From: Novosphingopyxis sp965218915
GTDB lineage: Bacteria; Pseudomonadota; Alphaproteobacteria; Sphingomonadales; Sphingomonadaceae
Reading direction: 5' to 3'
NCBI RefSeq assembly: GCF_965218915.1
Contig: NZ_OZ244708.1
Location: 1 to 64,000, forward strand
Length of the DNA stretch: 64,000 bases
Part shown: positions 57,289-64,000 of the stretch, piece by piece
Numbering within the stretch: position 1 is the stretch's first letter
Layout of the letters: every line of letters starts with the position of its first letter
Program-made: the position numbers and the translations under genes
The notes under the pieces: model-generated
Databases searched by the model: none
Told to the model about the DNA's origin: nothing
What the model saw: the letters and a program-made list of their open reading frames with translations, nothing else

Positions 57289-57564
57289 CTATTGCAGAGG
57301 CCGCCCGGTTGCACGCGCCAGCAGCAGATCGCGCGCCTCGGTCAGCGATTGCAGCGTTGCGGCGTCACCCGTTGCATCGGGGCGCAGCGCGGCGACCTTG
57401 CGCCGCCACGCCGCGCGGATATCGTCGGCACCGGCATCGTCGCGCACGCCCAGCAGCCTTGCCGCGTCGCGCGCCGGGCCGGCATCGCCGAGCCGCTTGG
57501 CCTTGCCCTTCCACCAGAACCAGACGACCGCGGCCAGCACCGCCAGGAGCAGCAGCTTGCTCAT
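57289..57564 (-). CDS. Membrane-anchored degenerate J-domain protein
   Basis: 91 residues. One N-terminal TM helix (about 3-18), then a J-domain-like helical region: A-A-R-L-L-G-V-R-D-D-A-G-A-D-D-I-R-A-A-W-R-R-K-V-A-A-L-R-P-D and a final helix E-A-R-D-L-L-L-A-R-A. The HPD tripeptide essential for stimulating Hsp70 reads R-P-D, so classical co-chaperone activity is doubtful. ATGA overlap with mipZ suggests joint expression with it. Confidence 0.75.
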   Translation of the reverse strand: MSKLLLLAVLAAVVWFWWKGKAKRLGDAGPARDAARLLGVRDDAGADDIRAAWRRKVAALRPDATGDAATLQSLTEARDLLLARATGRPLQ

Positions 57565-58340
57565 GCGGGCACCGGCAGCTTCAGATGCAGTGCGGCGATC
57601 AGCTGGCGTAGCTCCTGCCGCGCGGCGATGTGGCTGGTGCCGAGCTGGCCGAGCTGGCCTTTATCCAGCAGCGTGAGACCGCTGGGGAACAGCTCGCGGT
57701 AGATCACGCGCTCGCTGAGGCCGGGGATCACGCGAAAACCGACGCGCTTGGCCAGCGCATCGAGCGCGCTGCCGACGCGCTGCTGGTTGCGCGCCTCCAG
57801 ATTGTGCAGGCGGTTCCTGAGCACCACCCAGTCGATCGACAGCCCGTCGGTGCGCGCGCGCCGCGTCCGCGCTTCCCAGATCAGCTCGGCATAGAAGCTG
57901 ATCTTGGTGACTTCGAAACTCTCCGGATCGACCTTTCCGATCAGATCGAAATCGACGAAACTGTCGTTGATCGGCGTGACCAGCGTGTCCGACCGCGTGG
58001 CGACGTAGCGCGCAGGCACATCGTCGCGGCCCGGCGTATCGAACAGCAGGAAGTCCGCGCCCTCGCCCATCCGGTCGATCTGCGCCTGAAGCTCAGCCTC
58101 GCTCGATCCCTCGAACGCCTCGAAGCGGGGCGTGGCGAGATCGATGTCGCGGCGCCGGGCGGTGTCGCTGCGATTCTCCAGATAGCGGTAGAGCGTGCGC
58201 TGGCGACTATCGAGATCGATGCAGGCGACGCGCGCGCCCTGCATCGCCAGGCCCACGGCGACATGAACGGCGGTGGTCGATTTGCCGGTGCCGCCCTTTT
58301 CATTGGCGAAAACGATTGCGTGCGGGCCGTGGGCGGCCAT
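57561..58340 (-). CDS. mipZ: Division plane positioning ATPase MipZ
   Basis: 259 residues from the ATG at 58340. ParA-like ATPase with deviant Walker A K-G-G-T-G-K-S-T (15-22), D-L-D-S-R-Q-R-T and a G-R-D-D-V-P-A-R-Y-V-A segment. The MipZ-specific W-V-V-L-R-N-R-L is present. In Caulobacter MipZ binds ParB at the pole and inhibits FtsZ assembly, placing the septum at midcell. parAB and parS are about 40 kb away in this window. Confidence 0.9.
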   Translation of the reverse strand: MAAHGPHAIVFANEKGGTGKSTTAVHVAVGLAMQGARVACIDLDSRQRTLYRYLENRSDTARRRDIDLATPRFEAFEGSSEAELQAQIDRMGEGADFLLFDTPGRDDVPARYVATRSDTLVTPINDSFVDFDLIGKVDPESFEVTKISFYAELIWEARTRRARTDGLSIDWVVLRNRLHNLEARNQQRVGSALDALAKRVGFRVIPGLSERVIYRELFPSGLTLLDKGQLGQLGTSHIAARQELRQLIAALHLKLPVPA

Positions 58341-58436
58341 GAAATTCCCCCTGAGTCCGGCAAATGGCTTGAGGCGAAACGCCCGGACTGACATGCGTTT
58401 GCGCCCGGAATTTGCCGATCACCGGCATGCGGGGCT

Positions 58437-59312
58437 ATGGCGGCCGGGTTTACAGAAGGGACGTTGGTGGTGCAATTGATCAATCGCCTCGATGCGCTGG
58501 CCCCTGCGGTTTCCGACCTCAAAACCCGTGGAAGCCTGGCGCTGGTGCCGACCATGGGCGCGCTGCACGCCGGGCATTTGCGGTTGGTGGAGGCCGCGCG
58601 CGAACGGGCCGACGCGGTGGCGGTGTCGATCTTCGTCAATCCCGCGCAGTTCGGCGAGGGCGAGGATTGGGATGCCTATCCGCGCACTTTGGAGGCGGAC
58701 CGGGCCAAGCTGGCGGCGGCGGGCGTGAACCTGCTCTGGGCCCCCTCGACGGACGAGGTTTACGGGCCCGGCTTTGCCACATCGGTGCGGGTGTCGGGGG
58801 TCAGCGAGGGGCTGGACGGCGCGTCGCGGCCCGGCCATTTCGACGGCGTGGCGCTGGTCGTCGCCAAATTGTTCAATCAAATACGGCCGGATGTCGCTTT
58901 TTTCGGGCAGAAGGATTTTCAGCAACTGGCCGTGATCCGGCGGATGGCGCGCGACCTCGATTTCCCGGTCGAGATCGTCGGCATTCCGACCGTGCGTGAT
59001 GCCGACGGGCTCGCGCTATCCTCGCGCAACGCCTATCTTTCGGAGGAAGCGCGGGCAAATGCGGTCGCGCTGCCCGATGCGCTGAATGCCGCGGCTGAGG
59101 CCATTCTCGGCGGCGCGAATGTCGGCGCTACGCTGGCCGAAGCGAAGGACGGCATGCGCGCCGCGGGCTTCTCCTTGATCGACTATCTGGAGCTGCGCGA
59201 TGGGGACAGCCTTGCACCTTTGTCGGCTTGGCAAGCAGGCGCGCGGCTGTTCGTCGCGGCGCGGATCGAGGGCACCCGATTGATCGACAATATCGAAGTC
59301 ACGCCAAAATAA
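58437..59312 (+). CDS. panC: Pantothenate synthetase
   Basis: 291 residues from the ATG at 58437; TTG 58464 or GTG 58467/58470 with AGAAGG upstream are shorter options and agree better with typical length (about 280). Motifs: P-T-M-G-A-L-H-A-G-H-L (38-48), F-V-N-P-A-Q-F, Y-P-R-T, G-H-F-D-G-V-A-L-V-V, F-F-G-Q-K-D-F-Q-Q-L and R-D-A-D-G-L-A-L-S-S-R-N. It joins pantoate and beta-alanine. Divergent from mipZ. Confidence 0.95.
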   Translation: MAAGFTEGTLVVQLINRLDALAPAVSDLKTRGSLALVPTMGALHAGHLRLVEAARERADAVAVSIFVNPAQFGEGEDWDAYPRTLEADRAKLAAAGVNLLWAPSTDEVYGPGFATSVRVSGVSEGLDGASRPGHFDGVALVVAKLFNQIRPDVAFFGQKDFQQLAVIRRMARDLDFPVEIVGIPTVRDADGLALSSRNAYLSEEARANAVALPDALNAAAEAILGGANVGATLAEAKDGMRAAGFSLIDYLELRDGDSLAPLSAWQAGARLFVAARIEGTRLIDNIEVTPK

Positions 59313-59323
59313 CCGCGCCCGCG

Positions 59324-59338
59324 TTAACCTTTCGTTGA
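59324..59338 (+). promoter_or_regulatory. CtrA-like box upstream of Sel1-like gene
   Basis: TTAA-N7-TTGA (59324-59338) differs from the CtrA consensus TTAA-N7-TTAA at one position. 60 bp before the Sel1-like start. Confidence 0.3.
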
Positions 59339-59373
59339 CCATCTTCTGGTGATTTGTCCCCATTGGAGGCAAA

Positions 59374-59394
59374 GGGACAGGGACAGGGACAGGG
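59374..59394. repeat. GGGACA hexanucleotide tandem repeat over a ribosome-binding region
   Basis: Three GGGACA units (59374-59391) plus GGG, ending 3 bp before the start codon at 59398. Purine-rich, so the repeats themselves can pair with 16S rRNA. Confidence 0.85.
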
Positions 59395-59397
59395 CAT

Positions 59398-59694
59398 ATG
59401 GGCAGCAGTTTGAAGAGCGCGCGCTTTCTGATCGAAAGCAGAATGGCCGATGCGGCCACCGGCAATCCGGACGCATTATATGATCTGGGCATCGCTTATT
59501 CGACCGGATCGGGCGGCGTCGCCGTCGATCTGATCGAGGCGCATAAATGGTTCAACCTCGCCGCGCTCAACGGCAGCGAAGCGGGCATGACCTGCCGCGC
59601 CGAAATCGCCTACGACATGACCGCGCGAGAGATTGCCGAGGCCCAGCGCGAGGCGCGGTCCTGGCTGCGCTCGACCGAAGTTCGGGCGGCCTGA
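59398..59694 (+). CDS. Small Sel1/TPR-like repeat protein
   Basis: 98 residues. Contains one Sel1-type helix pair: G-N-P-D-A-L-Y-D-L-G-I-A-Y-S-T-G-x-G-G-V-A-V-D-L-I-E-A-H-K-W-F-N-L-A-A-L-N-G, the core of the Sel1 repeat, with a C-terminal helix rich in Arg/Ala. No signal. Likely a protein-interaction module. A hexanucleotide tandem repeat covers its ribosome-binding site, and a CtrA-like box lies upstream. Confidence 0.82.
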   Translation: MGSSLKSARFLIESRMADAATGNPDALYDLGIAYSTGSGGVAVDLIEAHKWFNLAALNGSEAGMTCRAEIAYDMTAREIAEAQREARSWLRSTEVRAA

Positions 59695-59721
59695 GGCCTT
59701 CCGGATCGAACCCGTTTCTGC

Positions 59722-59804
59722 CGTCATTCCGGACTTGATCCGGAATCCAGGGCGACACGGCACTGCGGTTGGGCTCTGGATCCCGGATCAAGTCCGGGAT
59801 GACG
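59722..59804. repeat. Dispersed palindromic repeat, family D copy 2
   Basis: Arms CGTCATTCCGGACTTGATCC and its near-exact inverted partner ending TCCGGGATGACG, between the convergent Sel1-like and COG3146 genes. Confidence 0.9.
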
Positions 59805-59842
59805 ACAGTTTTTAGGGGCGTGCGTCGCTCTCGACCATAAGC

Positions 59843-60982
59843 CTACCCGCCCTTCCGGAACGGCCCCATGTCGTTCAGAAATTCGATCTCCTGCGCCACC
59901 GCCTCGCGCTCGCGCTCCAGGAAATCATGCACCGCATCGCGAAAGCCCTCGTCGGCGATGAAATGCGCCGACCAGGTCGCCGTCGGCTCGTAGCCGCGCG
60001 CCAGCTTGTGCGATCCTTGTGCACCGGCCTCCACCGTGGCGAGCCCGCGCTCGATCGCGATATCGATCGCCTGATAATAGCATAGTTCGAAATGCAGGAA
60101 CGGCACGTCGGTCAGCGCGCCCCAATAGCGGCCGTAGATGGTGTCGGGGCCGAGCAGGTTGAGCGCGCCCGCTATCGCCATGTCCCCGTCGAACGCCAGC
60201 ACCAGCACCACCGCATCGCCCATCCGCTGCCCGAGCAGGTCGAAGGCGCTGCGCGTCAGATAGGGCGTGCCCCATTTGCGTGCGCCGGTGTCCTGATAGA
60301 ATTGCCAGAAGGCGTCCCAATATTCAGTGCTGATGTGGGCGCCGCTGAAGCGTTCGATCCGCACCGCGCTTTGCGCCGCCGCGCGCTCTTTGCGGATATT
60401 TTTTCGTTTTCGCGAGGATAGCGCGCCGAGAAAATCGTCGAAACTGCCATAATCGCGGTTCTTCCAGTGAAACTGGCTGTCGGTGCGGATCAGCCAGCCC
60501 GCATCCCCGAACAGCGCGATCTGATCGGGCGCGACGAAGGTGGCATGCGCACTGCTCAGCCCGTTCTGCACCGCCAGCGTCTCGGCGGCGCTCAGCAGCG
60601 GCGCGGCCAGCACGTCATCGCGCAGCAACAGGCGCGGGCCGGGCACGGGCGAGAAGGGCGCGGCGATCTGCAGCTTGGGATAATAGCGCCCGCCCGCGCT
60701 TTCAAACGCATGCGCCCAGCTCTGGTCGAACACATATTCGCCCTGGCTGTGCGATTTCAGATAGGACGGCAGCGCGGCGGCGATTTTGCCGTTCGCGTCC
60801 CTGATGACGACCGGCGCGGGGCTCCAGCCGCTGCCCGGCCCGACGCTGCCCGAATCCTCCATCGCTGACAAAAAGGCGTGGCTGAGGAACGGGTTGCCCG
60901 AGGGGTTGCAGGCGTCCCATTCGGCGGCGGGAAGCGGTGCAACGCCCCTGGCGATTTCGGCGGTGATGGGGGTGTCAGGCAT
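59843..60982 (-). CDS. COG3146-type acyltransferase (GNAT/FemAB-like)
   Basis: 379 residues with two GNAT-like halves. Family signs: N-P-F-L-S-H-A-F-L-S-A-M-E-D-S-G-S, Y-V-F-D-Q-S-W-A-H-A-F, R-K-R-K-N-I-R-K-E-R, T-G-A-R-K-W-G-T-P-Y-L-T, R-Y-W-G-A and E-L-C-Y-Y-Q-A-I-D-x-A-I. Members are annotated as peptidogalycan biosynthesis proteins; the true acceptor is unknown. A perfect palindrome sits 5 bp before the start. Confidence 0.88.
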   Translation of the reverse strand: MPDTPITAEIARGVAPLPAAEWDACNPSGNPFLSHAFLSAMEDSGSVGPGSGWSPAPVVIRDANGKIAAALPSYLKSHSQGEYVFDQSWAHAFESAGGRYYPKLQIAAPFSPVPGPRLLLRDDVLAAPLLSAAETLAVQNGLSSAHATFVAPDQIALFGDAGWLIRTDSQFHWKNRDYGSFDDFLGALSSRKRKNIRKERAAAQSAVRIERFSGAHISTEYWDAFWQFYQDTGARKWGTPYLTRSAFDLLGQRMGDAVVLVLAFDGDMAIAGALNLLGPDTIYGRYWGALTDVPFLHFELCYYQAIDIAIERGLATVEAGAQGSHKLARGYEPTATWSAHFIADEGFRDAVHDFLEREREAVAQEIEFLNDMGPFRKGG

Positions 60983-60987
60983 TGCTG

Positions 60988-61001
60988 GTGAAACGTTTCA
61001 C
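60988..61001. promoter_or_regulatory. Perfect 14-bp palindrome before the COG3146 gene (operator candidate)
   Basis: GTGAAACGTTTCAC, 5 bp upstream of the start codon at 60982. The half-sites GTGAAAC and GTTTCAC occur in the reverse order to parS. The core GAAACGTTTC resembles LacI-family operators. Confidence 0.45.
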
Positions 61002-61039
61002 GCGCCTGCCGTTCCCGGAAGCGCCGTTAATCCAACGCT

Positions 61040-61109
61040 GTGCTCCTGCGTAGGCAGGAGCCCACCACCAAACCTCGCCTGATGGACTCCTGCCTTCGCA
61101 GGAGCGCAC
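61040..61109. repeat. Dispersed palindromic repeat, family A copy 2
   Basis: GTGCTCCTGCGTAGGCAGGA on the left and a right arm ending CTTCGCAGGAGCGCAC, 70 bp in total. This copy has no nested palindrome and shows the undisturbed form of 2305-2411. Confidence 0.9.
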
Positions 61110-61158
61110 TTGTGGTTGGGTATAGGACCGATCAAATCTCGCGCCCAACCGACCCCGC

Positions 61159-61620
61159 TCAGCCCCTGATCGCCACAACCGCGTCTACCTCGACGGCGGC
61201 ATCGAGCGGCAGCACCGGTGTGGCGACCGCGCTGCGGGCGTGGCGGCCGGCCTCGCCGAATACCTGCTCCATCAGGTCGGATGCGCCGTTCACCACCTTG
61301 GGCTGGTCGGTGAAATCGGGGGTGGAGGCGACGAAGCCGCCGAGCTTCACGATTTGGCCTACGCGGTCCAGATCGCCGTCCAGCGCGGCCTTGATCTGCG
61401 CGATCAGCATGATCCCGCAGGCGCGCGCCGCCGCCACGCCCTGGTCGAGCGTGACTGAATCGCCCAGTTTGCCGGTGACGATTTTGCCATCGACGAGTGG
61501 GAGCTGGCCCGAGACGTAGAGCATGCCGTTCGCGATGACGGCGGGGCGATAGGACGCTACCGGCGCGGCCGGTTCGGGCAAGGTCAGGCCTAGCTCCGCG
61601 AGTTTCTCGTCGATATTCAT
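61159..61620 (-). CDS. RidA-family protein
   Basis: 153 residues from the ATG at 61620, at the 4-bp overlap with the HAD gene. Chorismate-mutase-like YjgF/RidA fold: V-I-A-N-G-M-L-Y-V-S-G-Q-L-P, the strand V-K-L-G-G-F-V-A-S-T and the C-terminal block P-L-D-A-A-V-E-V-D-A-V-V. RidA proteins hydrolyse reactive enamines/imines. The canonical Arg of the archetypal RidA subfamily is not clear here, so it may belong to the Rid2-7 or YoaB-like groups. Confidence 0.87.
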   Translation of the reverse strand: MNIDEKLAELGLTLPEPAAPVASYRPAVIANGMLYVSGQLPLVDGKIVTGKLGDSVTLDQGVAAARACGIMLIAQIKAALDGDLDRVGQIVKLGGFVASTPDFTDQPKVVNGASDLMEQVFGEAGRHARSAVATPVLPLDAAVEVDAVVAIRG

Positions 61621-62258
61621 GCCATGGCTCCCTCGGCTGCGGCACGGCCCTCGGCCATGCGCGCTTCGATCCATTCCAATGCTTGCGGCCAGCGATCGAT
61701 CCTTGCGTGCGCGTGTGGTGCCGGTACGATGCTGCCCGCCAGCCGCGGTTCGCCGATCATGTGCAGCCGCCACACGTCGGGGCGGTGCTTGGCGACCGAT
61801 TCATGATGATTGGGCAGATCGTCGATGAAGACGGTCACACTGGGGTCGAACCGATCGACGATTTCGGCCAGTGGCGTGCCCTTGCCGCCCTGGTTGCAGC
61901 GCACCTCATGATCGATGCCGACGGCTTTGAGCTGCGCGGTGCGCGCTCCCTGGCGGTGATCGAGCAGGTTGGTGAGCACCACCACATCGGCGCGCTGCGC
62001 AAGCTTTGCGATCGCCGCGACCGCGCCGTCGATCGGCTGCTGCCGGTCCATCTGCCCGTCGAAAAATTCGTCGAGCAGTGGCCAGACGTCGCCTGGCGCC
62101 AGCACAGTACCGTCATGCTTGTGACGCAGCGCTTCGGCGAACCCGCCGCGATCGAGATCGAAATGCACGCCATGCGCTTCATCCAGCCATTCGGCGAAGG
62201 GCACGACCATGTGCAGCAGCACCTCGTCGCAATCGGTGACGATAAGGGGGCGGCTCAT
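61617..62258 (-). CDS. HAD-family hydrolase
   Basis: 213 residues. Motif I is I-V-T-D-C-D-E-V-L, motif II V-V-V-L-T-N-L, and motif III/IV K-G-T-P-L-A and V-F-I-D-D-L-P-N-H. The second Asp of DxD is present, so phosphatase activity is plausible. The substrate is unknown. Overlaps by 4 bp with both the RidA and DUF3572 genes (a DUF3572-HAD-ridA operon). Confidence 0.85.
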   Translation of the reverse strand: MSRPLIVTDCDEVLLHMVVPFAEWLDEAHGVHFDLDRGGFAEALRHKHDGTVLAPGDVWPLLDEFFDGQMDRQQPIDGAVAAIAKLAQRADVVVLTNLLDHRQGARTAQLKAVGIDHEVRCNQGGKGTPLAEIVDRFDPSVTVFIDDLPNHHESVAKHRPDVWRLHMIGEPRLAGSIVPAPHAHARIDRWPQALEWIEARMAEGRAAAEGAMA

Positions 62259-62530
62259 GCATCTAACTTTCGTGCGGCGTCGGGGATCAGCGAGGGGTCG
62301 ATCTGGCGTGCCTCGGCATAGCTTACAAGGTCCGGCTCATACGCCTCAAGGAAGGCGAGCACCGCGCGGTGGGTGGCCTGATCCGACAGACCGGCGCGCA
62401 GCGCATCGGGGGTGAGGCCGGTGAGATCGAGGAACCGGACGGCGCGATTGTCGTCGCTCATGATCCACGCCAGCGCGTCGAGCGCGAGCGCGGCGGGATC
62501 GGTCGATGTCTTGTTGGTTGGCGAGGGCAC
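62255..62530 (-). CDS. DUF3572-family protein
   Basis: 91 residues from a GTG at 62530. The conserved stretch A-L-A-L-D-A-L-A-W-I-M-S-D-D-N-R-A-V-R-F-L-D-L-T-G-L-T-P and the closing L-A-F-L-E-A-Y-E-P-D-L match the family. Soluble, all-helical, function unknown. Divergent from divK with 51 bp between starts and an 8-bp inverted repeat in that gap. Confidence 0.85.
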   Translation of the reverse strand: MPSPTNKTSTDPAALALDALAWIMSDDNRAVRFLDLTGLTPDALRAGLSDQATHRAVLAFLEAYEPDLVSYAEARQIDPSLIPDAARKLDA

Positions 62531-62532
62531 CG

Positions 62533-62567
62533 GCTTGGCTTAGGGGGTGAAGCGTCGGTAGCCAAGC
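62533..62567. promoter_or_regulatory. Inverted repeat before divK
   Basis: GCTTGGCT (62533-62540) and AGCCAAGC (62560-62567), 19-base loop, ending just before the divK ribosome-binding site GAAGGG. Confidence 0.4.
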
Positions 62568-62581
62568 GAAGGGTGACAGCA

Positions 62582-62947
62582 ATGGCCAAACGCATCCTGA
62601 TCGTCGAGGACAACGAGCTCAATCTGAAGCTGTTCACCGATCTCTTACGCGCGCACGCCTTTATGGTGGAGCCGCTGACCGATGGACGCGAGGCGCTGGC
62701 CACGGCGCGCGAATTCCAGCCCGATCTAGTCATCATGGACATCCAGCTGCCGCACATCAGCGGGCTCGATCTGATCGGCCGGATGAAGGCGGACGCGAAG
62801 CTGAAATCGATCCCGATCCTCGCGGTCACCGCCTATGCGGGCAAGGGCGACGAAGAACGCATTCGCGAGGCGGGAGCGGAGAGTTACGTCTCCAAGCCGG
62901 TGTCCGTGCTGAAATTCGTGGAGGCCGTGCAGGAGGCCATGCGGTAG
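62582..62947 (+). CDS. divK: Cell-cycle single-domain response regulator DivK
   Basis: 121 residues, receiver domain only. Acidic pair E9-D10, phospho-acceptor D53 (V-I-M-D-I-Q-L-P), T83 in A-V-T-A-Y, K105 in Y-V-S-K-P. Length and the I-M-D-I-Q-L-P-x-I-S-G-L-D-L segment fit DivK, which in Caulobacter is phosphorylated by DivJ/PleC and acts through DivL-CckA on CtrA. pleD, often next to it, is not present here. Confidence 0.88.
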   Translation: MAKRILIVEDNELNLKLFTDLLRAHAFMVEPLTDGREALATAREFQPDLVIMDIQLPHISGLDLIGRMKADAKLKSIPILAVTAYAGKGDEERIREAGAESYVSKPVSVLKFVEAVQEAMR

Positions 62948-63048
62948 GCTTAACAGCCGGATTTGCACGCACACAGCACAACGGCATTGCAATGAGCCGT
63001 AGGCGAAGCAAATGACGGATGATAAGACAGCCGAAACCGGCCCTCTAA

Positions 63049-63216
63049 TTACTTGATCTTGGCTTCCTTGAACTCGACATGCTTGCGCGCGACGGGATCA
63101 TATTTGCGGAACGTCATCTTCTCGGTGATGTTGCGCGGATTTTTCTTGGTGACGTAGAAAAAGCCCGTGTCGGCGGTGCTGACGAGCTTGATCTTCACGG
63201 TGGCGGGCTTCGCCAT
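63049..63216 (-). CDS. rpmG: Large ribosomal subunit protein bL33
   Basis: 55 residues from the ATG at 63216: M-A-K-P-A-T-V-K-I-K-L-V-S-T-A-D-T-G-F-F-Y-V-T-K-K-N-P-R. Cys-free form of bL33, as usual in alphaproteobacteria. A longer frame upstream is a shadow. Structural protein near the E site of the 50S subunit. Confidence 0.95.
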   Translation of the reverse strand: MAKPATVKIKLVSTADTGFFYVTKKNPRNITEKMTFRKYDPVARKHVEFKEAKIK

Positions 63217-63450
63217 GGCACTTTTCCTATTCCAGAAGGTCCGGACGGGCGGCACATGGTCGATTCGCGTGCCGACCGCGACAAGCCGGTGCCGATGAAG
63301 GGTGTGCAGGCGAAAGTCAAGGCCGAGCTTGGACAAGCGAGCCGGCGATGCCGTGAATTCGCGGCCTTTACCGCCCGTTAACCATATGGGCGGATGGTCG
63401 TGCAAAGGACGTATATCGGGGATGCCACGGACTGAGGAGGGGGCAGGGGC

Positions 63451-63810
63451 ATGTTTCACGAACGGGACAGTTTTCGGAACGGTTTGCAAGGACGCGATTG
63501 GGCAGTCCGCGTCGAGTTTTGCGCATTGATCGACGAGCTGGAGGCGATCCGGGCCGAGCGCGATCCGGTCTATTTCCTGATCAAGCTGACCCAGCTGCGC
63601 ACCGAGGCGCGCCACTGCCGCCTGGGTGCGCTCGTCGCGGTCGCCGAGAAATGCGAACAGGCGCTCACCCGCGCGATCCATGCCAACAATGTCAGCCATT
63701 TCGAACGCGATTATGCCATGCTGATGCGCGACGCGGTCGATTGCGGCGATGTCTCGGCCGCCCAGTCCGAAGCGCTGCTCGCGTCGGTCGCTTACCGCAT
63801 GACCGGTTGA
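63451..63810 (+). CDS. Hypothetical helical protein
   Basis: 119 residues, predicted mainly helical, no signal or membrane segment. Regular codon use and a GGGGGCAGGGGC purine run before the ATG support a real gene. Internal features: D-W-A-V-R-V-E-F-C-A-L-I-D-E-L-E-A-I-R and R-T-E-A-R-H-C-R-L-G-A-L-V-A-V-A-E-K-C-E-Q-A-L. It resembles small helical-bundle (Hpt-like) proteins in composition, but without a convincing phospho-His motif. Lies 18 bp before the TMEM165-family gene. Confidence 0.65.
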   Translation: MFHERDSFRNGLQGRDWAVRVEFCALIDELEAIRAERDPVYFLIKLTQLRTEARHCRLGALVAVAEKCEQALTRAIHANNVSHFERDYAMLMRDAVDCGDVSAAQSEALLASVAYRMTG

Positions 63811-63828
63811 GCGAAAGGCCGGCTGCAT

Positions 63829-64000
63829 ATGGATGCGTTCCTGACCGGCATGCTGGCCGTGCTGCTCGCCGAGACCGGCGGGCGTACGCAGCTTCTGGCC
63901 GCGCTGGTCGCGATCCGCTTCGACCGGGACCGGCCGGTGATCGCCGCGCTGCTGCTGGCGATCCTCGTCAACGTCGCCGTATCCGCCGTGCTCGGCGCGC
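63829..64000 (+). CDS. TMEM165/GDT1-family membrane protein, N-terminal fragment
   Basis: 57 residues up to the window edge: hydrophobic helix with L-L-A-E-T-G-G-R-T-Q-L-L-A-A-L-V-A-I-R-F, a variant of the family motif E-x-G-D-(K/R)-(S/T) in which Gly replaces Asp, then a second helix. Members transport Mn2+ or Ca2+. The rest of the gene is outside the window. Confidence 0.7.
   Translation, partial: MDAFLTGMLAVLLAETGGRTQLLAALVAIRFDRDRPVIAALLLAILVNVAVSAVLGA

Noticed and set aside
60988..61001. GTGAAACGTTTCAC as parS
   Set aside because: The half-sites are in inverted order compared with GTTTCACGTGAAAC, so ParB binding is not expected; kept as a possible operator.
63454..63463. TTTCACG at the start of the unknown gene as a parS site
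   Set aside because: Only one half-site is present; there is no inverted partner.

Overview
The window is a 64 kb piece of a GC-rich alphaproteobacterial chromosome. It is most likely from the Sphingomonadales (Sphingomonas-like). The signs are the gene order, many alphaproteobacterial or sphingomonad families (DUF6489, DUF3572, DUF1491, DUF3576, MmcB, MipZ, DivK, a PgmG-type phosphohexomutase, HemJ), abundant short dispersed palindromic repeats, and a TonB-dependent receptor paired with a TetR regulator. It is almost entirely housekeeping sequence: no prophage, insertion sequence, CRISPR array or rRNA operon was seen, and there is one tRNA, tRNA-Leu(GAG).

Layout. 0-6.6 kb: an AsmA-like gene cut by the left edge, then rpmI-rplT and pheS-pheT-prfC on the plus strand. 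6.7-9.9 kb: TonB receptor and divergent TetR regulator. 9.8-16.4 kb: metX-metW, hisC, ftsE-ftsX-ydcF-plsC and a zinc-ribbon membrane protein. 16.7-22.6 kb: tRNA-Leu, then the minus-strand cluster DUF6489-mnmE-mnmG-rsmG-parA-parB, carrying three parS sites. 22.6-29.3 kb: dienelactone hydrolase, FMN-dependent glutamate-synthase-like protein, TerC, rho, hemJ and hemE. 29.33-29.63 kb: the hemE-ppsR intergenic region, which I call the chromosomal replication origin. 29.6-36.7 kb: a plus-strand run ppsR-maf-aroE-coaE-dnaQ-hpf-ptsN-thioesterase-DUF1491-sleB-mmcB. 36.8-48.8 kb: ankyrin protein, SCO-ycgN-ygjP, PBP1A, msrB, DUF3576-leuS-lptE-holA, a probable exported protein, thiE-like and yggS. 48.8-57.3 kb: cation/proton antiporter, the DNA-repair pair pdeM and Lhr-type helicase separated by a retropepsin-like protease, and a pgmG-type mutase. 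57.3-64 kb: mipZ with a J-like protein, panC, a Sel1-like protein, a COG3146 protein, RidA, HAD phosphatase, DUF3572, divK, rpmG, an unknown gene and the start of a TMEM165/GDT1-family gene.

How it works together. The region looks like the chromosome replication and segregation control centre. A candidate oriC holds an exact match to the IHF consensus, an AT-rich stretch, a DnaA-box-like sequence and a dense group of GANTC (CcrM-type) sites. It lies 8-11 kb from three parS sites next to parAB; mipZ (ParB-dependent division-site placement) and divK (cell-cycle response regulator) lie about 29-33 kb to the other side. Genes flanking the origin mostly point away from it.

The least ordinary feature is the population of small palindromic repeats. 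They form several families, two copies sit in frame inside the essential synthetase genes pheT and leuS, and a small palindromic module (about 25 bp core, about 32 bp inserted) appears to have inserted inside copies of other repeats, in one case between CCTT direct repeats. Several short tandem duplications lie just upstream of genes.
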